Positions 1 to 9,350 are shown, counted from the first letter of the stretch. The stretch is 64,000 nucleotides of DNA from DATBRC01 sp036560485 (GCA_036560485.1 DATBRC010000037.1:38404-102403), one strand, 5' to 3'. Program-made: numbers and translations. The notes: generated by a model from the sequence alone, not told the origin.

Positions 1-81
1 TTGGGCATACTGGTGTTGATTTTGGCGCTTGGCGTATTCCTGCCGATATGGGATTTGGGCAGAGCCGCGATGCATCGATGA
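1..81 (+). CDS. mshG: MSHA pilus inner-membrane platform protein MshG, C-terminal end (partial)
   Basis: Only the last 26 residues are in the window, in a frame that stays open from base 1 to the TGA at 79-81. They form a hydrophobic segment ending in a VFLPIWDLGRAA-like tail. GspF/PilC/MshG platform proteins end with a last transmembrane helix followed by a short tail of this kind. The identification rests on that tail and on position: the next genes are prepilins of an MSHA locus, and mshG normally lies just upstream of them. The protein would be the polytopic membrane platform that couples the assembly ATPase to pilin insertion. Another GspF-family protein cannot be excluded from so short a piece. 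Confidence 0.6.
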   Translation: MGILVLILALGVFLPIWDLGRAAMHR

Positions 82-103
82 ACGAGCAACGATTTAAAAA
101 TCG

Positions 104-667
104 ATGAGCCGTCAAATGCCCAGAGAAGTAAGAACACAAAAAACATTCTGCGCGAGGCGCTTAAGCGGGTTCTCATTGCTGGAGCTGATGGTTGCTGTGA
201 TGATAATCAGCATTGCCGGAATCGTATTGTTGAATCGGCTCTCGTACTATCAGGAGATGGCTGAAAAAGCCGACATGGAATATACGATCAGTGCGCTCAA
301 AAGTGCGCTGAGGATGCGGATGGCTTCGCTCATGATCGACGGGCGTGCGCAGGAAATTCGATCATTGGCTCTTGAGAATCCAATGGATTGGCTGGAGAAA
401 AAACCTGCCAATTATTTAACTTTGCAACTCCCGCGTGATCCGCGTTTTACGCTTGAAGGAAACTGGTACTTCGATTCTGCCAATCGCGTGCTTGCCTATC
501 AGCCAAAACACAACAACTACTTTCAGCCGGACAGCTCCGGGCAAAAGCGGATACGCCTGCAGGTGACGTATTTGCGCAACGAAGCAGTGCCTGCCAATGA
601 CAATCATCCCAATCGGCCAACCGATAGCGTTGCGGTCACGTTAATTGAACCCTATAAATGGTTTTAA
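104..667 (+). CDS. MSHA-locus prepilin-like protein (MshF/MshB position)
   Basis: This 187-residue protein has a short basic leader and then a type IV prepilin cleavage/assembly motif (G-FSLLELMVAVMIISIAG, about residues 21-38). The conserved Glu at +5 of the mature protein is present, and a hydrophobic helix runs to about residue 45. The rest is a soluble, mostly polar domain with no motif I recognise. It begins 22 bases after mshG, where mshF/mshB-type genes sit in MSHA loci, so a minor pilin or pilus-assembly accessory role is inferred. The start at 104 has no good ribosome binding site, and the ATG at 116 is an alternative. Confidence is high for a prepilin, low for the exact msh letter. 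Confidence 0.75.
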   Translation: MSRQMPREVRTQKTFCARRLSGFSLLELMVAVMIISIAGIVLLNRLSYYQEMAEKADMEYTISALKSALRMRMASLMIDGRAQEIRSLALENPMDWLEKKPANYLTLQLPRDPRFTLEGNWYFDSANRVLAYQPKHNNYFQPDSSGQKRIRLQVTYLRNEAVPANDNHPNRPTDSVAVTLIEPYKWF

Positions 668-811
668 TCGATCGATAGCGTCCCATTCGATAGGTAGAAA
701 ATGCGGGGACAAGATTAGGATTTATTAATGTGTATTACCTTTAGCTGCATAAAAACCGAATTTCAGAGCGAAGTGCAATTGATAAACATCGTTGCAAACC
801 GAAATAATTTA

Positions 812-839
812 TTGCAAAAGTATTTGCATAAAGTAATAT
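812..839 (+). promoter_or_regulatory. Candidate sigma-70 promoter of the first pilin gene
   Basis: TTGCAA at 812-817 and TAATAT at 834-839 are separated by 16 bases. They lie in an AT-rich 233-base gap, 61 bases before the pilin ATG. No sigma-54 element (GG-N10-GC) of the kind that drives many pilA genes was seen. The assignment is by eye only. Confidence 0.4.
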
Positions 840-900
840 GTATTGTGATGCAGTAACTTACAGTGAACTAAATTGAATTGATTGAAGAGAAGGTTAATAA

Positions 901-1389
901 ATGCGCAAAATTCAAGCCGGTTTTACATTAATCGAATTGGTAGTGGTCATTACTATTTTGGGTATTCTGGCTGCAATTGCATTGCCTAAATTTGCGGCGC
1001 TACAGGCAGATGCGCGACTGGCCAAAATGAACGCCGCCATGGGCTCTGTCAAGGCAGCAGCGGCAATGGCGCATGCGGCATTATTGACAAGTGGCTTCGA
1101 CGCCAGTTTTTCCGGCACGCCTGTTCCGGCGATTGTGATCGAAGGTACATCGGTGAGTTACACAAATGGTTACCCAACTGCCGCGACAATTATTGATTTG
1201 GCTGGTATCAGCAGCGCAAGTGGTGACTATGCGACCACCGGTTTGACGGCACCTGCCATTGCAGGCTCAGATGCTAATCACGTCGGTGCAACCGCAGCGA
1301 CTGATTGCACCATTGCCTATACACCGCCAGCAGCAGCGAACACCGCACCTACCTATCACGTAAATGCAACAGTTGCCAACTGTTCGTAA
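901..1389 (+). CDS. mshA: MSHA-type major pilin, first copy
   Basis: This 162-residue type IVa prepilin has a very short leader (MRKIQAG) and then FTLIELVVVITILGILAAIA, the canonical prepilin peptidase site with Glu5 and a hydrophobic alpha-1 helix. The remainder is rich in Ala, Thr and Gly. It carries two Cys near the C-terminus (in DCTIAY and VANCS) that would close the usual pilin D-region loop. An AGAAGG ribosome binding site precedes the ATG by 7 bases. It has its own probable promoter and is followed by a second pilin gene. It would be exported through the Msh inner-membrane machinery, cleaved by a PilD-type peptidase (not in this window) and polymerised as the pilus shaft. Which of the two pilins dominates cannot be told from sequence. 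Confidence 0.85.
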   Translation: MRKIQAGFTLIELVVVITILGILAAIALPKFAALQADARLAKMNAAMGSVKAAAAMAHAALLTSGFDASFSGTPVPAIVIEGTSVSYTNGYPTAATIIDLAGISSASGDYATTGLTAPAIAGSDANHVGATAATDCTIAYTPPAAANTAPTYHVNATVANCS

Positions 1390-1487
1390 CGTTATTTTGG
1401 TGAAGAGAAAGTACTTCTGTTATAGTCGGACATGTATAAAAGTTGCTCATTGTTAAGTCATTATTTCAATTATTAAAGGAACAGATC

Positions 1488-1931
1488 ATGTTAAATAATC
1501 AAAAAAACCAATCGGGCTTTACCTTGATCGAATTGGTCATGGTCATTGTGATTTTGGGAATTTTGGCAGCGACTGCATTGCCGAAGTTTGTGGATTTGAA
1601 AGGTGATGCAAATAACGCTGCGGCAAAAGGATATGCAGGAGCGTTGAATGCAGCAAATAACATCAATCTTTCAGGCTGCGCTGCTAAGTCGGGTGTTGTT
1701 ACACCCAATGTATGCGCAACAGTTGCGACGTGCTCAGATCTTAAATCATTACTCAATCCGGCTGTTACTTTTGTTAATACATTGCCTGCTAACACCGTTG
1801 CCGGAACCTTATACCTGGTTACTGCGAACGATATTGCGACTACCAAAACGGGCGTGACCTGCAATGCCGCGTTGGGTGATGGGACTGCTACCGGTACTGC
1901 ATTTAGTTTTACGGCCACAACAGCACCGTAA
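1488..1931 (+). CDS. mshA: MSHA-type major pilin, second copy
   Basis: This 147-residue prepilin has the leader MLNNQKNQSG and then FTLIELVMVIVILGILAATA. The start at 1488 is preferred over an in-frame ATG at 1443 because AAAGGA lies 8 bases upstream and the resulting leader has normal length. The mature part contains five Cys and is Thr/Ala-rich, resembling MshA of Vibrio/Shewanella type. It differs clearly from the preceding pilin outside the N-terminal helix, so it is not a recent duplicate. A strong terminator follows, as expected of a highly expressed pilin gene. Confidence 0.85.
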   Translation: MLNNQKNQSGFTLIELVMVIVILGILAATALPKFVDLKGDANNAAAKGYAGALNAANNINLSGCAAKSGVVTPNVCATVATCSDLKSLLNPAVTFVNTLPANTVAGTLYLVTANDIATTKTGVTCNAALGDGTATGTAFSFTATTAP

Positions 1932-1952
1932 TTTAAACAATTTGAGTTAAAC

Positions 1953-1980
1953 AAGGGCGGCTTTTGCCGCCCTTGCTTCT
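1953..1980 (+). terminator. Rho-independent terminator after the second pilin gene
   Basis: A 9-bp perfect stem (AAGGGCGGC at 1953-1961 with GCCGCCCTT at 1966-1974) has a TTTT loop and is followed by a T-containing tract. It begins about 22 bases after the pilin stop. It would separate high-level pilin transcription from the minor pilin genes. Confidence 0.75.
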
Positions 1981-2126
1981 TGCGCTAAAGAATATGTTTT
2001 TTGCCCAGGATTTTTCTGTATGTAGACTGAATTCGTCGTCTCAACAGATTTTGGACTGCCGGAGATTTTGCAGCAGGTAAAAGCCATGCGGACTTCCATT
2101 TTATTTCCGCTCATCGCGAATCGATC

Positions 2127-2705
2127 ATGACAAGCACACCTGTTTATTCGCTAGAGCGGCACAAAGGCTTTACGCTGGTCGAGCTGATCATGGTATTGGT
2201 CATGGTCGGCATTTTGGCTGCAATAGCGCTCCCTCGATTTTTCAGCCGTAGTGTCTACGATACCCTGGAATTTTTCAATCAAGTTCAAGCAATGCTGCGC
2301 TATGCGCAGAAAGTCGCGATTGCGCAAAATCGTGCTGTCTATGTACGTTTGGATGGCGCCAGTATTGCCTTATGCTTTGATGCGGCCTGTGGCTCGCAAG
2401 TCACGAGTCCATCAGGAAAAAACAGTGGCAGCACGGCGACTCTGGCAGCTTGTGGCGCTTCGGCCACATGGTTTTGCGAAGCGGTTCCGACCGGCATGTC
2501 ATATACGGCACTCAATGCATCAGCGGTTTCCTATTTGACTGCGGTCGGCGCAAATGCCTCTTTTTATTTCAATGCGCTCGGCACGCCGTTCAATACCGGC
2601 GATGTGGCGCCGACTTCAACTTTTAACAAGAAGCTCACAATTACCATTACCGGCGATGCGTCCCGTACTTTTATCATTGAGAATGAAACGGGTTATGTCC
2701 ACTAA
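2127..2705 (+). CDS. mshC: Minor prepilin MshC (GspH-like)
   Basis: This 192-residue protein has an N-terminal prepilin motif KGFTLVELIMVLVMVGILAA (about residues 14-33), followed by a GspH/FimT-like domain. The segment AQKVAIAQNRAVYVRLDG is typical of minor pilins that prime fibre assembly. It is the first of five overlapping or closely packed genes (C, D, O, P, Q). Its end overlaps the next start by 11 bases, implying translational coupling. Position directly after the pilins supports mshC. Confidence 0.8.
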   Translation: MTSTPVYSLERHKGFTLVELIMVLVMVGILAAIALPRFFSRSVYDTLEFFNQVQAMLRYAQKVAIAQNRAVYVRLDGASIALCFDAACGSQVTSPSGKNSGSTATLAACGASATWFCEAVPTGMSYTALNASAVSYLTAVGANASFYFNALGTPFNTGDVAPTSTFNKKLTITITGDASRTFIIENETGYVH

Positions 2706-3282
2706 CGCACACAAGCGCGAACGTGGCCTCACCCTGATCGAATTGGTGATGTTCATCATGATCGTCAGCATTGCGCTGGTTGGGGTTTTATCGGTACTGA
2801 ATATCACCAGTAAAAATAGCGCCGACCCGCAAGTCCGCAAGCAGGCATTGTCGATTGCGGAGGGATTGCTGGAAGAAGTGGAGCTGGCGCATTTTACGTA
2901 CTGCGATCCGACCGATGCGTCGGTGGATAGGGCAAGTGGAGCGAATTTGACGGCAACGGGATGTGCAAGCATCGTGGAAAATGCAGGTCAAACCGGGCTT
3001 GAGCCGGTGGGTTCCAGGCCATACGATAACGTCAATGATTATGTTGATGCGTACGGCACGGCAAAGACCTATACCTCTGATGCCAATGGTACGAATTTAC
3101 CGACAGGATATACGGCGACCGTGAATGTTGTGCCTGAAGCGTTGAACGGTATAGCCTCAAGCGGTACGGCAGCCAACGTAGAGGTGCTGCGTATTACCGT
3201 GGTTGTCACCAATACCTACAACAACGACACCATTACGTTGGATGGTTATCGTACCCGTTATGCACCAAACTATGTGCCATGA
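2695..3282 (+). CDS. mshD: Minor prepilin MshD
   Basis: This 195-residue protein is read from the ATG at 2695, inside the last codons of mshC. Longer in-frame starts from 2554 would run through mshC and place the leader far too far inside. The leader MSTNAHKRERG precedes LTLIELVMFIMIVSIALVGV, a prepilin helix. The mature part keeps the pattern of the GspI/PilV/MshD group (SIAEGLLEEVELAHF). It ends by overlapping mshO by 4 bases (ATGA). The role is a minor pilin of the initiating tip complex, inferred from family and order. Confidence 0.8.
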   Translation: MSTNAHKRERGLTLIELVMFIMIVSIALVGVLSVLNITSKNSADPQVRKQALSIAEGLLEEVELAHFTYCDPTDASVDRASGANLTATGCASIVENAGQTGLEPVGSRPYDNVNDYVDAYGTAKTYTSDANGTNLPTGYTATVNVVPEALNGIASSGTAANVEVLRITVVVTNTYNNDTITLDGYRTRYAPNYVP

Positions 3283-4220
3283 TTAATTTTCCGAATCTCA
3301 TGCCGCACCCGGATAGTCAATGTCGAGACGTGGTTGATATGCGCGTGGACACTGCAATCCGATATCGAACCGGCTTAAGAGTCGAACAAGGTTTTACCTT
3401 GATCGAGGCAGTCATGGTTATCGTCATCACCGGCATCATTGCGGCTGTTGTGGCGGTGTTTATTCGTTTGCCGGTGCAAGGTTATATCAACAGCGTAGCG
3501 CGCGCCGAATTGACGGATGTTGCGGACACCTCATTGCGGCGCATGGCGCGCGACATGCGATTGGCGCTGCCTAACAGCATTCGAATATCGGGCGGTAATT
3601 ATCTGGAGCTATTGCTGACCAAGACGGGCGGGCGCTATCTCGCGGAAGAAGATAATCAAGGTACGGCAGGTATTCTTAATTTTACCAATACAGCTGCGAC
3701 GAGCTTTACATTGGTCGGAACACCTCCGGCAGGTCCGCAGGCAATTACGATTGGTGATTCAATCGTTGTGTATAACCTGGGTCTTGGTGTTGCGGATGCG
3801 TATGGAGTAGGCAACCGCGCAACGGTTACAGGAGTCGCGGGAAATGCCATCACGATGGGGAGCAATCCATTCGCTGCACAAAACCCGCCTTTTAAATCGC
3901 CAACTTATCGGTTCCAGGTTGTCTCTTCGCCCGTAACATATTTTTGCGATGGTCTTGCCGGCGGCGGGACAGGCATGTTGACCCGTTATTGGGGTTATAC
4001 GATAACGTCATCGCAGCCGAATACGCCTGCCTTGCTGACTGCAGCAGGGGCACAAAGCGCAATACTTGCCTCTAATGTGCAAAGCTGTATCTTCGGCTAT
4101 ACCAGTTTGCCTAATACGCACAGTGCTTTAATTGGCCTGACCATAACCTTATCCAATACGAATAACGATGCCGGAACAGTAGTACTGTTTCATCAGGTAC
4201 ATGTGGACAATACGCCATGA
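3279..4220 (+). CDS. mshO: Minor prepilin MshO (GspJ/PilW-like)
   Basis: This 313-residue protein has an unusually long leader: the prepilin motif EQGFTLIEAVMVIVITGIIA begins near residue 37. An alternative start at the Met around residue 21 would shorten it. After the helix come ARAELTDVADTSLRRMARDMRLALPNS-type residues, a GspJ/PilW signature, and a long beta-rich domain. It overlaps both neighbours by 4 bases, so it is translated as part of the mshC-D-O-P string. It is a minor pilin, probably contacting MshP and MshQ at the tip. Confidence 0.8.
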   Translation: MINFPNLMPHPDSQCRDVVDMRVDTAIRYRTGLRVEQGFTLIEAVMVIVITGIIAAVVAVFIRLPVQGYINSVARAELTDVADTSLRRMARDMRLALPNSIRISGGNYLELLLTKTGGRYLAEEDNQGTAGILNFTNTAATSFTLVGTPPAGPQAITIGDSIVVYNLGLGVADAYGVGNRATVTGVAGNAITMGSNPFAAQNPPFKSPTYRFQVVSSPVTYFCDGLAGGGTGMLTRYWGYTITSSQPNTPALLTAAGAQSAILASNVQSCIFGYTSLPNTHSALIGLTITLSNTNNDAGTVVLFHQVHVDNTP

Positions 4221-4687
4221 CACGTCATCAAAGCCCGGCCAGGTTTGCTCTCAGGAGCATTAAAAAATTAACCCACCAAGGCTTCAGTCTGGTGACGGCA
4301 ATATTTTTGCTTGTGATACTTGCGGGTTTGGGCGCGGCCATTGTCTACATTTCAGGCGTGCAGCAAATCAGTTCGGGACTGGATATACAAGGCGCGCGTG
4401 CTTATCAAGCCGCGAGGGCAGGTATTGAGTGGGGACTGTATCAGCAGATAAAAGCAGGCTCATGTGTTGATGCGCCAGGCACTTCATTTACGATGCCGGC
4501 GGGGACCACACTGAGTACATTTACCGTAACCGTGATATGTCATGCAACACCCGGTGCTGTAGCAACGCTGAATCGCTGGCAAATTACTTCCACCGCTTGC
4601 AATGCGCAGCCTCCTGCAATCAGTTGTGTCAGTGGTGTCGGTGGCGGCACAGGCTTTGTGCAGCGCGTGATGCAAGTGGACTTTTAA
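4217..4687 (+). CDS. mshP: MSHA biogenesis protein MshP
   Basis: This 156-residue PilX/GspK-like minor component has the motif QGFSLVTAIFLLVILAGLGA near residues 21-40, in which the usual Glu5 is replaced by Thr. That is characteristic of MshP and of GspK-type tip pilins, which cap the fibre. RAYQAARAGIEWGLYQ follows the helix, as in other PilX/MshP proteins. It overlaps mshO by 4 bases and is followed 52 bases later by mshQ. Confidence 0.8.
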   Translation: MTRHQSPARFALRSIKKLTHQGFSLVTAIFLLVILAGLGAAIVYISGVQQISSGLDIQGARAYQAARAGIEWGLYQQIKAGSCVDAPGTSFTMPAGTTLSTFTVTVICHATPGAVATLNRWQITSTACNAQPPAISCVSGVGGGTGFVQRVMQVDF

Positions 4688-4739
4688 GTTTCGAAGAGCG
4701 CGGCACTGTTTCAAAAGATTTGAACAAAAGAGGTCACAG

Positions 4740-7700
4740 ATGGGCAGCATAAACATAACCAACGCAAGCGATCGAATCTCGGGCCGGTTCCACGTCCCAA
4801 TGTTCATTCGGCTGTCGGTTATGTGCTTCTTTGCCTTGGTCATGTCAAACGATGCATTGGCAACGACGGTTACGTTCAATACTTCCGGAAACTGGACTGC
4901 GCCTGCGGGCGTAACATCCGTAACCGTAGAGGCATGGGGCGGCGGCGGCGCAGGCGGCGGCGCGACAGGCAATCCGGCCAAGGGCGGCGGCGGTGCAGGC
5001 GGCCAATATGCCAGCAAAGTAGTGACCGTCGTACCCGGAAATGTATATGCCATCGCTGTCGGCACAGGAGGCAATGGAACCACAGCGAGCGGCACCGCCG
5101 GCGGTGACTCGACCTTCGCGACAAACGTTGTCGTTGCCAAGGGTGGCGCCGGAGGAGCGGTTGGATCGGTTAGCAATGGAACAGCTGCTGCCGGTTTGGG
5201 ATCTACTACCGGAGGCGTCGGCACCACCGTATTGGCCGGCGGCGATGGATCGAATGGTTTGGGAGCAGGCACGGGTGGAGCGGGCGGTGGCGGCGCGGGG
5301 AGTGGCGGTGCCGGTGGTAGCGCCAGCGGTAATACAGCGGGCACCGGTACAGCAAACGGCGGTGGCGCAGGCGCCGCTGCCAGAACCTCCGGTGGTTCCT
5401 GCACCAATACTGCAACGGCCGCTGGCGGCGGCGGTTGCGGCGGTTATGCGACCAGCAACACTGACCGACTGGGCAATGACGGTGCCGCAGGTAGGGTAGA
5501 CATCAGTTTTTTTCCACCCACGGTTACGACCGTTGCTGCCGGTTCGGTGACTGCTACGACAGCAACGCTGAACGGCACCGTCACCAGCAATGGCGCAAGT
5601 ACAGTGGTCACGTTTGAATATGGGCTGACTACGGCGTACGGCACCACGGTAACCGCTGCGCAAAGCCCGTTGGCAGCCGGAGCAAGCGGCGCCGCCGTGA
5701 CAGGCGCACTGACTGGTTTGGCTTGCGGATCGACTTACCATTTCCGTGTCGATGGGGCCAACTCCGGCGGTATTGCCAATGGCAGCGATCTTACTTTTAC
5801 GACGACGTCTTGTCCTGCGGTGACATCGATTAATACCGCGAGTACAAACCCGACCGCGCCAGGGACTGCCGTCGCGTGGACAGTTGTATTTAACCGCAGC
5901 GTCACTGGTGTGGACGCGACCGACTTCACGTTGGTCACTACGGGTGGCATTTTCGGTGCTTCCATTACTTCGGTGACTGGCTCCGGCACGACTTGGACCG
6001 TGAATGCAAACACGGGAACTTATGGCGGCACCATCGGGCTGAATCTGGTGGATGACGATTCAATCATTGATTCTGGCGGGCTTGCCCTGGGTGGTACGGG
6101 CACCGGGAATGGTAACTTTACCGGCCAAGTGTATACCGATACGGCCCCTTTCTGCTCACAGCCATCCAATACCCCAATAGATCCGAATACCAATAAGCCA
6201 TTGGTACTATCTTGTGTATGCGATACGTTTGCGCGCGCGACGCTGAATCCTTCGCCCATTTATAACGCCAACTGGATCGTTTCCACCAGTGATACGACCG
6301 GCATTGTGCCGAGCATCGTCAATTCAGGCTATTTACGCTTGACGAATAACACAGGGAACAATGCCAAGGCGGCTACTGTGCCCGGTATTTTTCCTGCAAC
6401 GGGCAATTACATCTCAGTCGAATTCCAGCAGTATGCGTATAACGGTAGCGGCGCTGACGGTATCGCTGTGACACTGTCCGATTATGCGACGGCCGCTGTG
6501 CCGGGTGCTTTTGGTGGCTCGCTTGGTTATGCACAAAAGACCGGTGCCGCTTGTAATACTGCCTCGTGTCCAGGATTTGCCGGTGGCTGGATCGGTGTTG
6601 CGCTTGATGAGTTCGGCAACTACCAGAACCCGACTGAAGGGCGGATCGGTGGGCCAGGTGCTATCGCTGAATCAGTCGGCGTGCGTGGTTCAGGTTCAGG
6701 TGTGGCTGGATATAATTGGCTTGGTGGCACCACGGCGTTAAATCCCTTAATTGACAATCGCGCCTCTACTACAGCCTCTCCCGGTAACTATTATCAGGTC
6801 ATTGTTGATGCACGTAATGATGCATCAGGAACGACGGCAGTTGCAGTCAATCGTGACACAGGTGCCGGCTATACATCGCTCGTTAGTATTCCGAACGTTT
6901 ATACCGCAGCCGCCACACAAGGATTTACGCAATCTCCGGTTCCAAGCAATTGGCAAATTTCCTTTACCGGTTCAACCGGCGGATCCACCAATATTCATGA
7001 AATCAGCGGCTTGCGCATCTGTGCCCAAACCGTTGCACCGCCAAGCGGCGGTACGGCAAGCGGATTCAATGCGGTTGATGAAGCGTATGGGACACCGCCG
7101 GCAGTCGCGGTTCAAAATTACCAGACTGGCCATATATACACGAAACTGGTTGGCACACCGTTCAAACTCAATGTTGCCGCAATCAGTAACAGCCAGATTC
7201 TGACAACTTATGCAGCGTCTTCAAGCAAGTCGGTCACGCTTAAGCTGGTTAATAATTTTGACGGCGCATGTGTGCTGGATAGTACGCAAGCCAATTATTG
7301 CAGTGCTGCGTGCACCGGCAAGACTGCCGTTACCGGAGGAAGCCAAACCTTGACGTTTGCTTCCGGTGCAACCGATAAAGGCCAGAAGCAATCGGCCAGC
7401 TTCACCATCAACACTGCTTATAATAATTTGGTTGCCATCATGAGCGATGGCACCACGACCGCTTGTTCTACAGATGCATTTGCAGTGCGTCCGACTGGTA
7501 TTTCATCCGTGGCTTCGTCGAATGCGACCAATACGGGCACGACAGGCACACCGATTTTCAAGGCCGGCTCAGACAATTTCAATTTGATAGCAACGACGAC
7601 AGGCGTGGCGGGTAGTCCGGGTGGGTATAGCGGAGTTCTTAAGATCAATAGTGCGAGAATTCAGTCTACTGCGTCGACGACTGGCACTTTATCGCCAATC

Positions 7701-9197
7701 ACGTTTCCTGCTTCTGTTTCAGATCCTAATCCTGCCACAAATGCCGTAACTTCTACGGCTACAGGCACGACATTTACTTACAGTGAAGTAGGCGGATTTC
7801 AGATAACTGGCGGGTTTAACCCGGCGGTTGATACCACGTCGCCGCGCGGCGTATATGACGGCGTGCTGACAACGACCGAGTGTGCATTGCCGGTAACGGC
7901 TGCACAGTGCGATGCGCTTAAAGCAGCGACATGGACTGGAGTGGATAGCATCAGTTCCAAGGGGGATTGCATTGTCGATAGTTATTCGAATACAAAAGAC
8001 GCCAGTGGCAAATACGGTTGCAATTTCGGGAATGTAACGTCATCGGGCACAATTGGGCGCTTCGTGCCGGATCACTTTGTAATGACTCAAGTCAATCCTT
8101 CGACTCCTTTATTAACGAATCGCAGTGAGCTGAGCTGTAGCAGCACGCCAAATTTTTCTTATATGGGTGAGCCGGTCAAGCTGCAATTCGTATTGACTGC
8201 ACAGAATGCGTCCAATGCGACGACCAAGAACTACACAGGTACTCTGGCCACACTGGATTTGACCCAGCCTTCGAATTTCGGTCTTGGCGCAGTCGATTAT
8301 TATTATGGTTCCACCGCACGCAACATTATGCAGATCACAAAGGCTAATCCCGGTGTTGTCACAACATCGGCTGCGCATGGCTATACAAATACTGATTCGG
8401 TTCTTATCAAGGGCGTGAATGGGATGATTCAGCTAAATAACAAGATTTGGCCAGTGACCGTAATTGATGCTACGCATTTTTCGATCGGTGATACTTCAGC
8501 AAATACAACCTATGCATCAGGAGGCATTGCACTCAAAAAGGCGTCGCCCGGAACCGATTTAACAACGCGATTGACAGCCGATAGCAGCAGCGGCTCCTGG
8601 AGCAATGGGGTATCAAGTGCTATCTCGCTGATTTTCCACATGGCTCGGCTGTCGCTGACTCCGGATGGCCCGTATTATGCTGAGGTTGGTATCGCTCCGG
8701 TGGATGCTGACGGTATCAAGTTGGTTAGTTACGACATGGATATCAGTCTGCCAGTCGGGAACGACCACACCTTTCTCGATAAAACATCGCTGCGTCATGG
8801 GCGTCTTCTCATCTCGAACAAGTACGGTTCAGAACTGTTTGCGCTGCAAGTTGAAGTCCAGGCACAATATTGGGATGCAACGTTACCATGGTATGTCAAC
8901 AACTCAGATGATGGCTGTACGCCACTCTCGGCTGCTAATTTCGTTTTAACGCCAGGTTCGGGTGCGACGGTCACGACCACGGTGTCAGCCACCGGCACGT
9001 TGGACAACACTGGTGCTGGTAAGATCAAATTGACGAAACCGTCCCCTACACCTACGGCTAAAGGGAGCATCCTGCTTAAAACAAATCCATCAGCTACCCC
9101 TTGGCCGATTGATGGTTATTTGCCAGGCTCTGCAATTGAAACTTTCGGTATTTATAAGGCCGGTCCGGTTATTTACCTGAGGGAGATTTATAACTAA
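4740..9197 (+). CDS. mshQ: Giant MSHA tip protein MshQ with glycine-rich, Fn3-like, lectin-like and DUF6701 regions
   Basis: This 1485-residue secreted protein has a hydrophobic signal segment that includes LSVMCFFALVMSNDALA (ends near residue 41). A strongly Gly/Ala-rich stretch follows (about 65-250). Next comes a fibronectin-III-like unit (about 260-355) and a Big-like unit (about 360-470). A concanavalin/L-type-lectin-like domain covers about 490-760, with GADGIAVTLSD, GGSLGYAQ and GGWIGVALDEFGNY. The rest is a long beta-rich C-terminal region of the DUF6701 (MshQ) type. GAGGT precedes the ATG by about 8 bases. By family knowledge and position it is the exported tip or adhesin subunit of the MSHA pilus; sugar binding is an inference from the lectin-like fold. 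No transmembrane anchor is seen after the signal peptide. Confidence 0.85.
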   Translation: MGSINITNASDRISGRFHVPMFIRLSVMCFFALVMSNDALATTVTFNTSGNWTAPAGVTSVTVEAWGGGGAGGGATGNPAKGGGGAGGQYASKVVTVVPGNVYAIAVGTGGNGTTASGTAGGDSTFATNVVVAKGGAGGAVGSVSNGTAAAGLGSTTGGVGTTVLAGGDGSNGLGAGTGGAGGGGAGSGGAGGSASGNTAGTGTANGGGAGAAARTSGGSCTNTATAAGGGGCGGYATSNTDRLGNDGAAGRVDISFFPPTVTTVAAGSVTATTATLNGTVTSNGASTVVTFEYGLTTAYGTTVTAAQSPLAAGASGAAVTGALTGLACGSTYHFRVDGANSGGIANGSDLTFTTTSCPAVTSINTASTNPTAPGTAVAWTVVFNRSVTGVDATDFTLVTTGGIFGASITSVTGSGTTWTVNANTGTYGGTIGLNLVDDDSIIDSGGLALGGTGTGNGNFTGQVYTDTAPFCSQPSNTPIDPNTNKPLVLSCVCDTFARATLNPSPIYNANWIVSTSDTTGIVPSIVNSGYLRLTNNTGNNAKAATVPGIFPATGNYISVEFQQYAYNGSGADGIAVTLSDYATAAVPGAFGGSLGYAQKTGAACNTASCPGFAGGWIGVALDEFGNYQNPTEGRIGGPGAIAESVGVRGSGSGVAGYNWLGGTTALNPLIDNRASTTASPGNYYQVIVDARNDASGTTAVAVNRDTGAGYTSLVSIPNVYTAAATQGFTQSPVPSNWQISFTGSTGGSTNIHEISGLRICAQTVAPPSGGTASGFNAVDEAYGTPPAVAVQNYQTGHIYTKLVGTPFKLNVAAISNSQILTTYAASSSKSVTLKLVNNFDGACVLDSTQANYCSAACTGKTAVTGGSQTLTFASGATDKGQKQSASFTINTAYNNLVAIMSDGTTTACSTDAFAVRPTGISSVASSNATNTGTTGTPIFKAGSDNFNLIATTTGVAGSPGGYSGVLKINSARIQSTASTTGTLSPITFPASVSDPNPATNAVTSTATGTTFTYSEVGGFQITGGFNPAVDTTSPRGVYDGVLTTTECALPVTAAQCDALKAATWTGVDSISSKGDCIVDSYSNTKDASGKYGCNFGNVTSSGTIGRFVPDHFVMTQVNPSTPLLTNRSELSCSSTPNFSYMGEPVKLQFVLTAQNASNATTKNYTGTLATLDLTQPSNFGLGAVDYYYGSTARNIMQITKANPGVVTTSAAHGYTNTDSVLIKGVNGMIQLNNKIWPVTVIDATHFSIGDTSANTTYASGGIALKKASPGTDLTTRLTADSSSGSWSNGVSSAISLIFHMARLSLTPDGPYYAEVGIAPVDADGIKLVSYDMDISLPVGNDHTFLDKTSLRHGRLLISNKYGSELFALQVEVQAQYWDATLPWYVNNSDDGCTPLSAANFVLTPGSGATVTTTVSATGTLDNTGAGKIKLTKPSPTPTAKGSILLKTNPSATPWPIDGYLPGSAIETFGIYKAGPVIYLREIYN

Positions 9198-9294
9198 ACC
9201 GACATTTCTGTCGCGCGAAATTGCCATTCTGGTTTGCCAATTTTTTTATTCGCGTAGAAGTGTCTTTTTTATATTAGAGAGCTACGAAAATTGA

Positions 9295-9323
9295 TTGACA
9301 ACAATGAGTTATTAACTTAACTT
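9295..9323 (+). promoter_or_regulatory. Candidate promoter of the mshI-mshN operon
   Basis: A perfect -35 hexamer TTGACA (9295-9300) is followed, after 17 bases, by a weak -10, TAACTT (9318-9323). It lies in the 153-base gap between mshQ and mshI, 28 bases before the mshI ATG. This suggests that the machinery half can be transcribed separately from the pilin half. Confidence 0.45.
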
Positions 9324-9350
9324 CAAGCAACTTCTCGTTTAATTAATAGC

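Noticed and set aside
4484..5741. Long minus-strand and plus-strand frames rich in Pro or Arg across mshP/mshQ
   Set aside because: They are shadows of the Gly/Ala-rich, GC-rich coding sequence of mshQ, with biased composition and no start signals.
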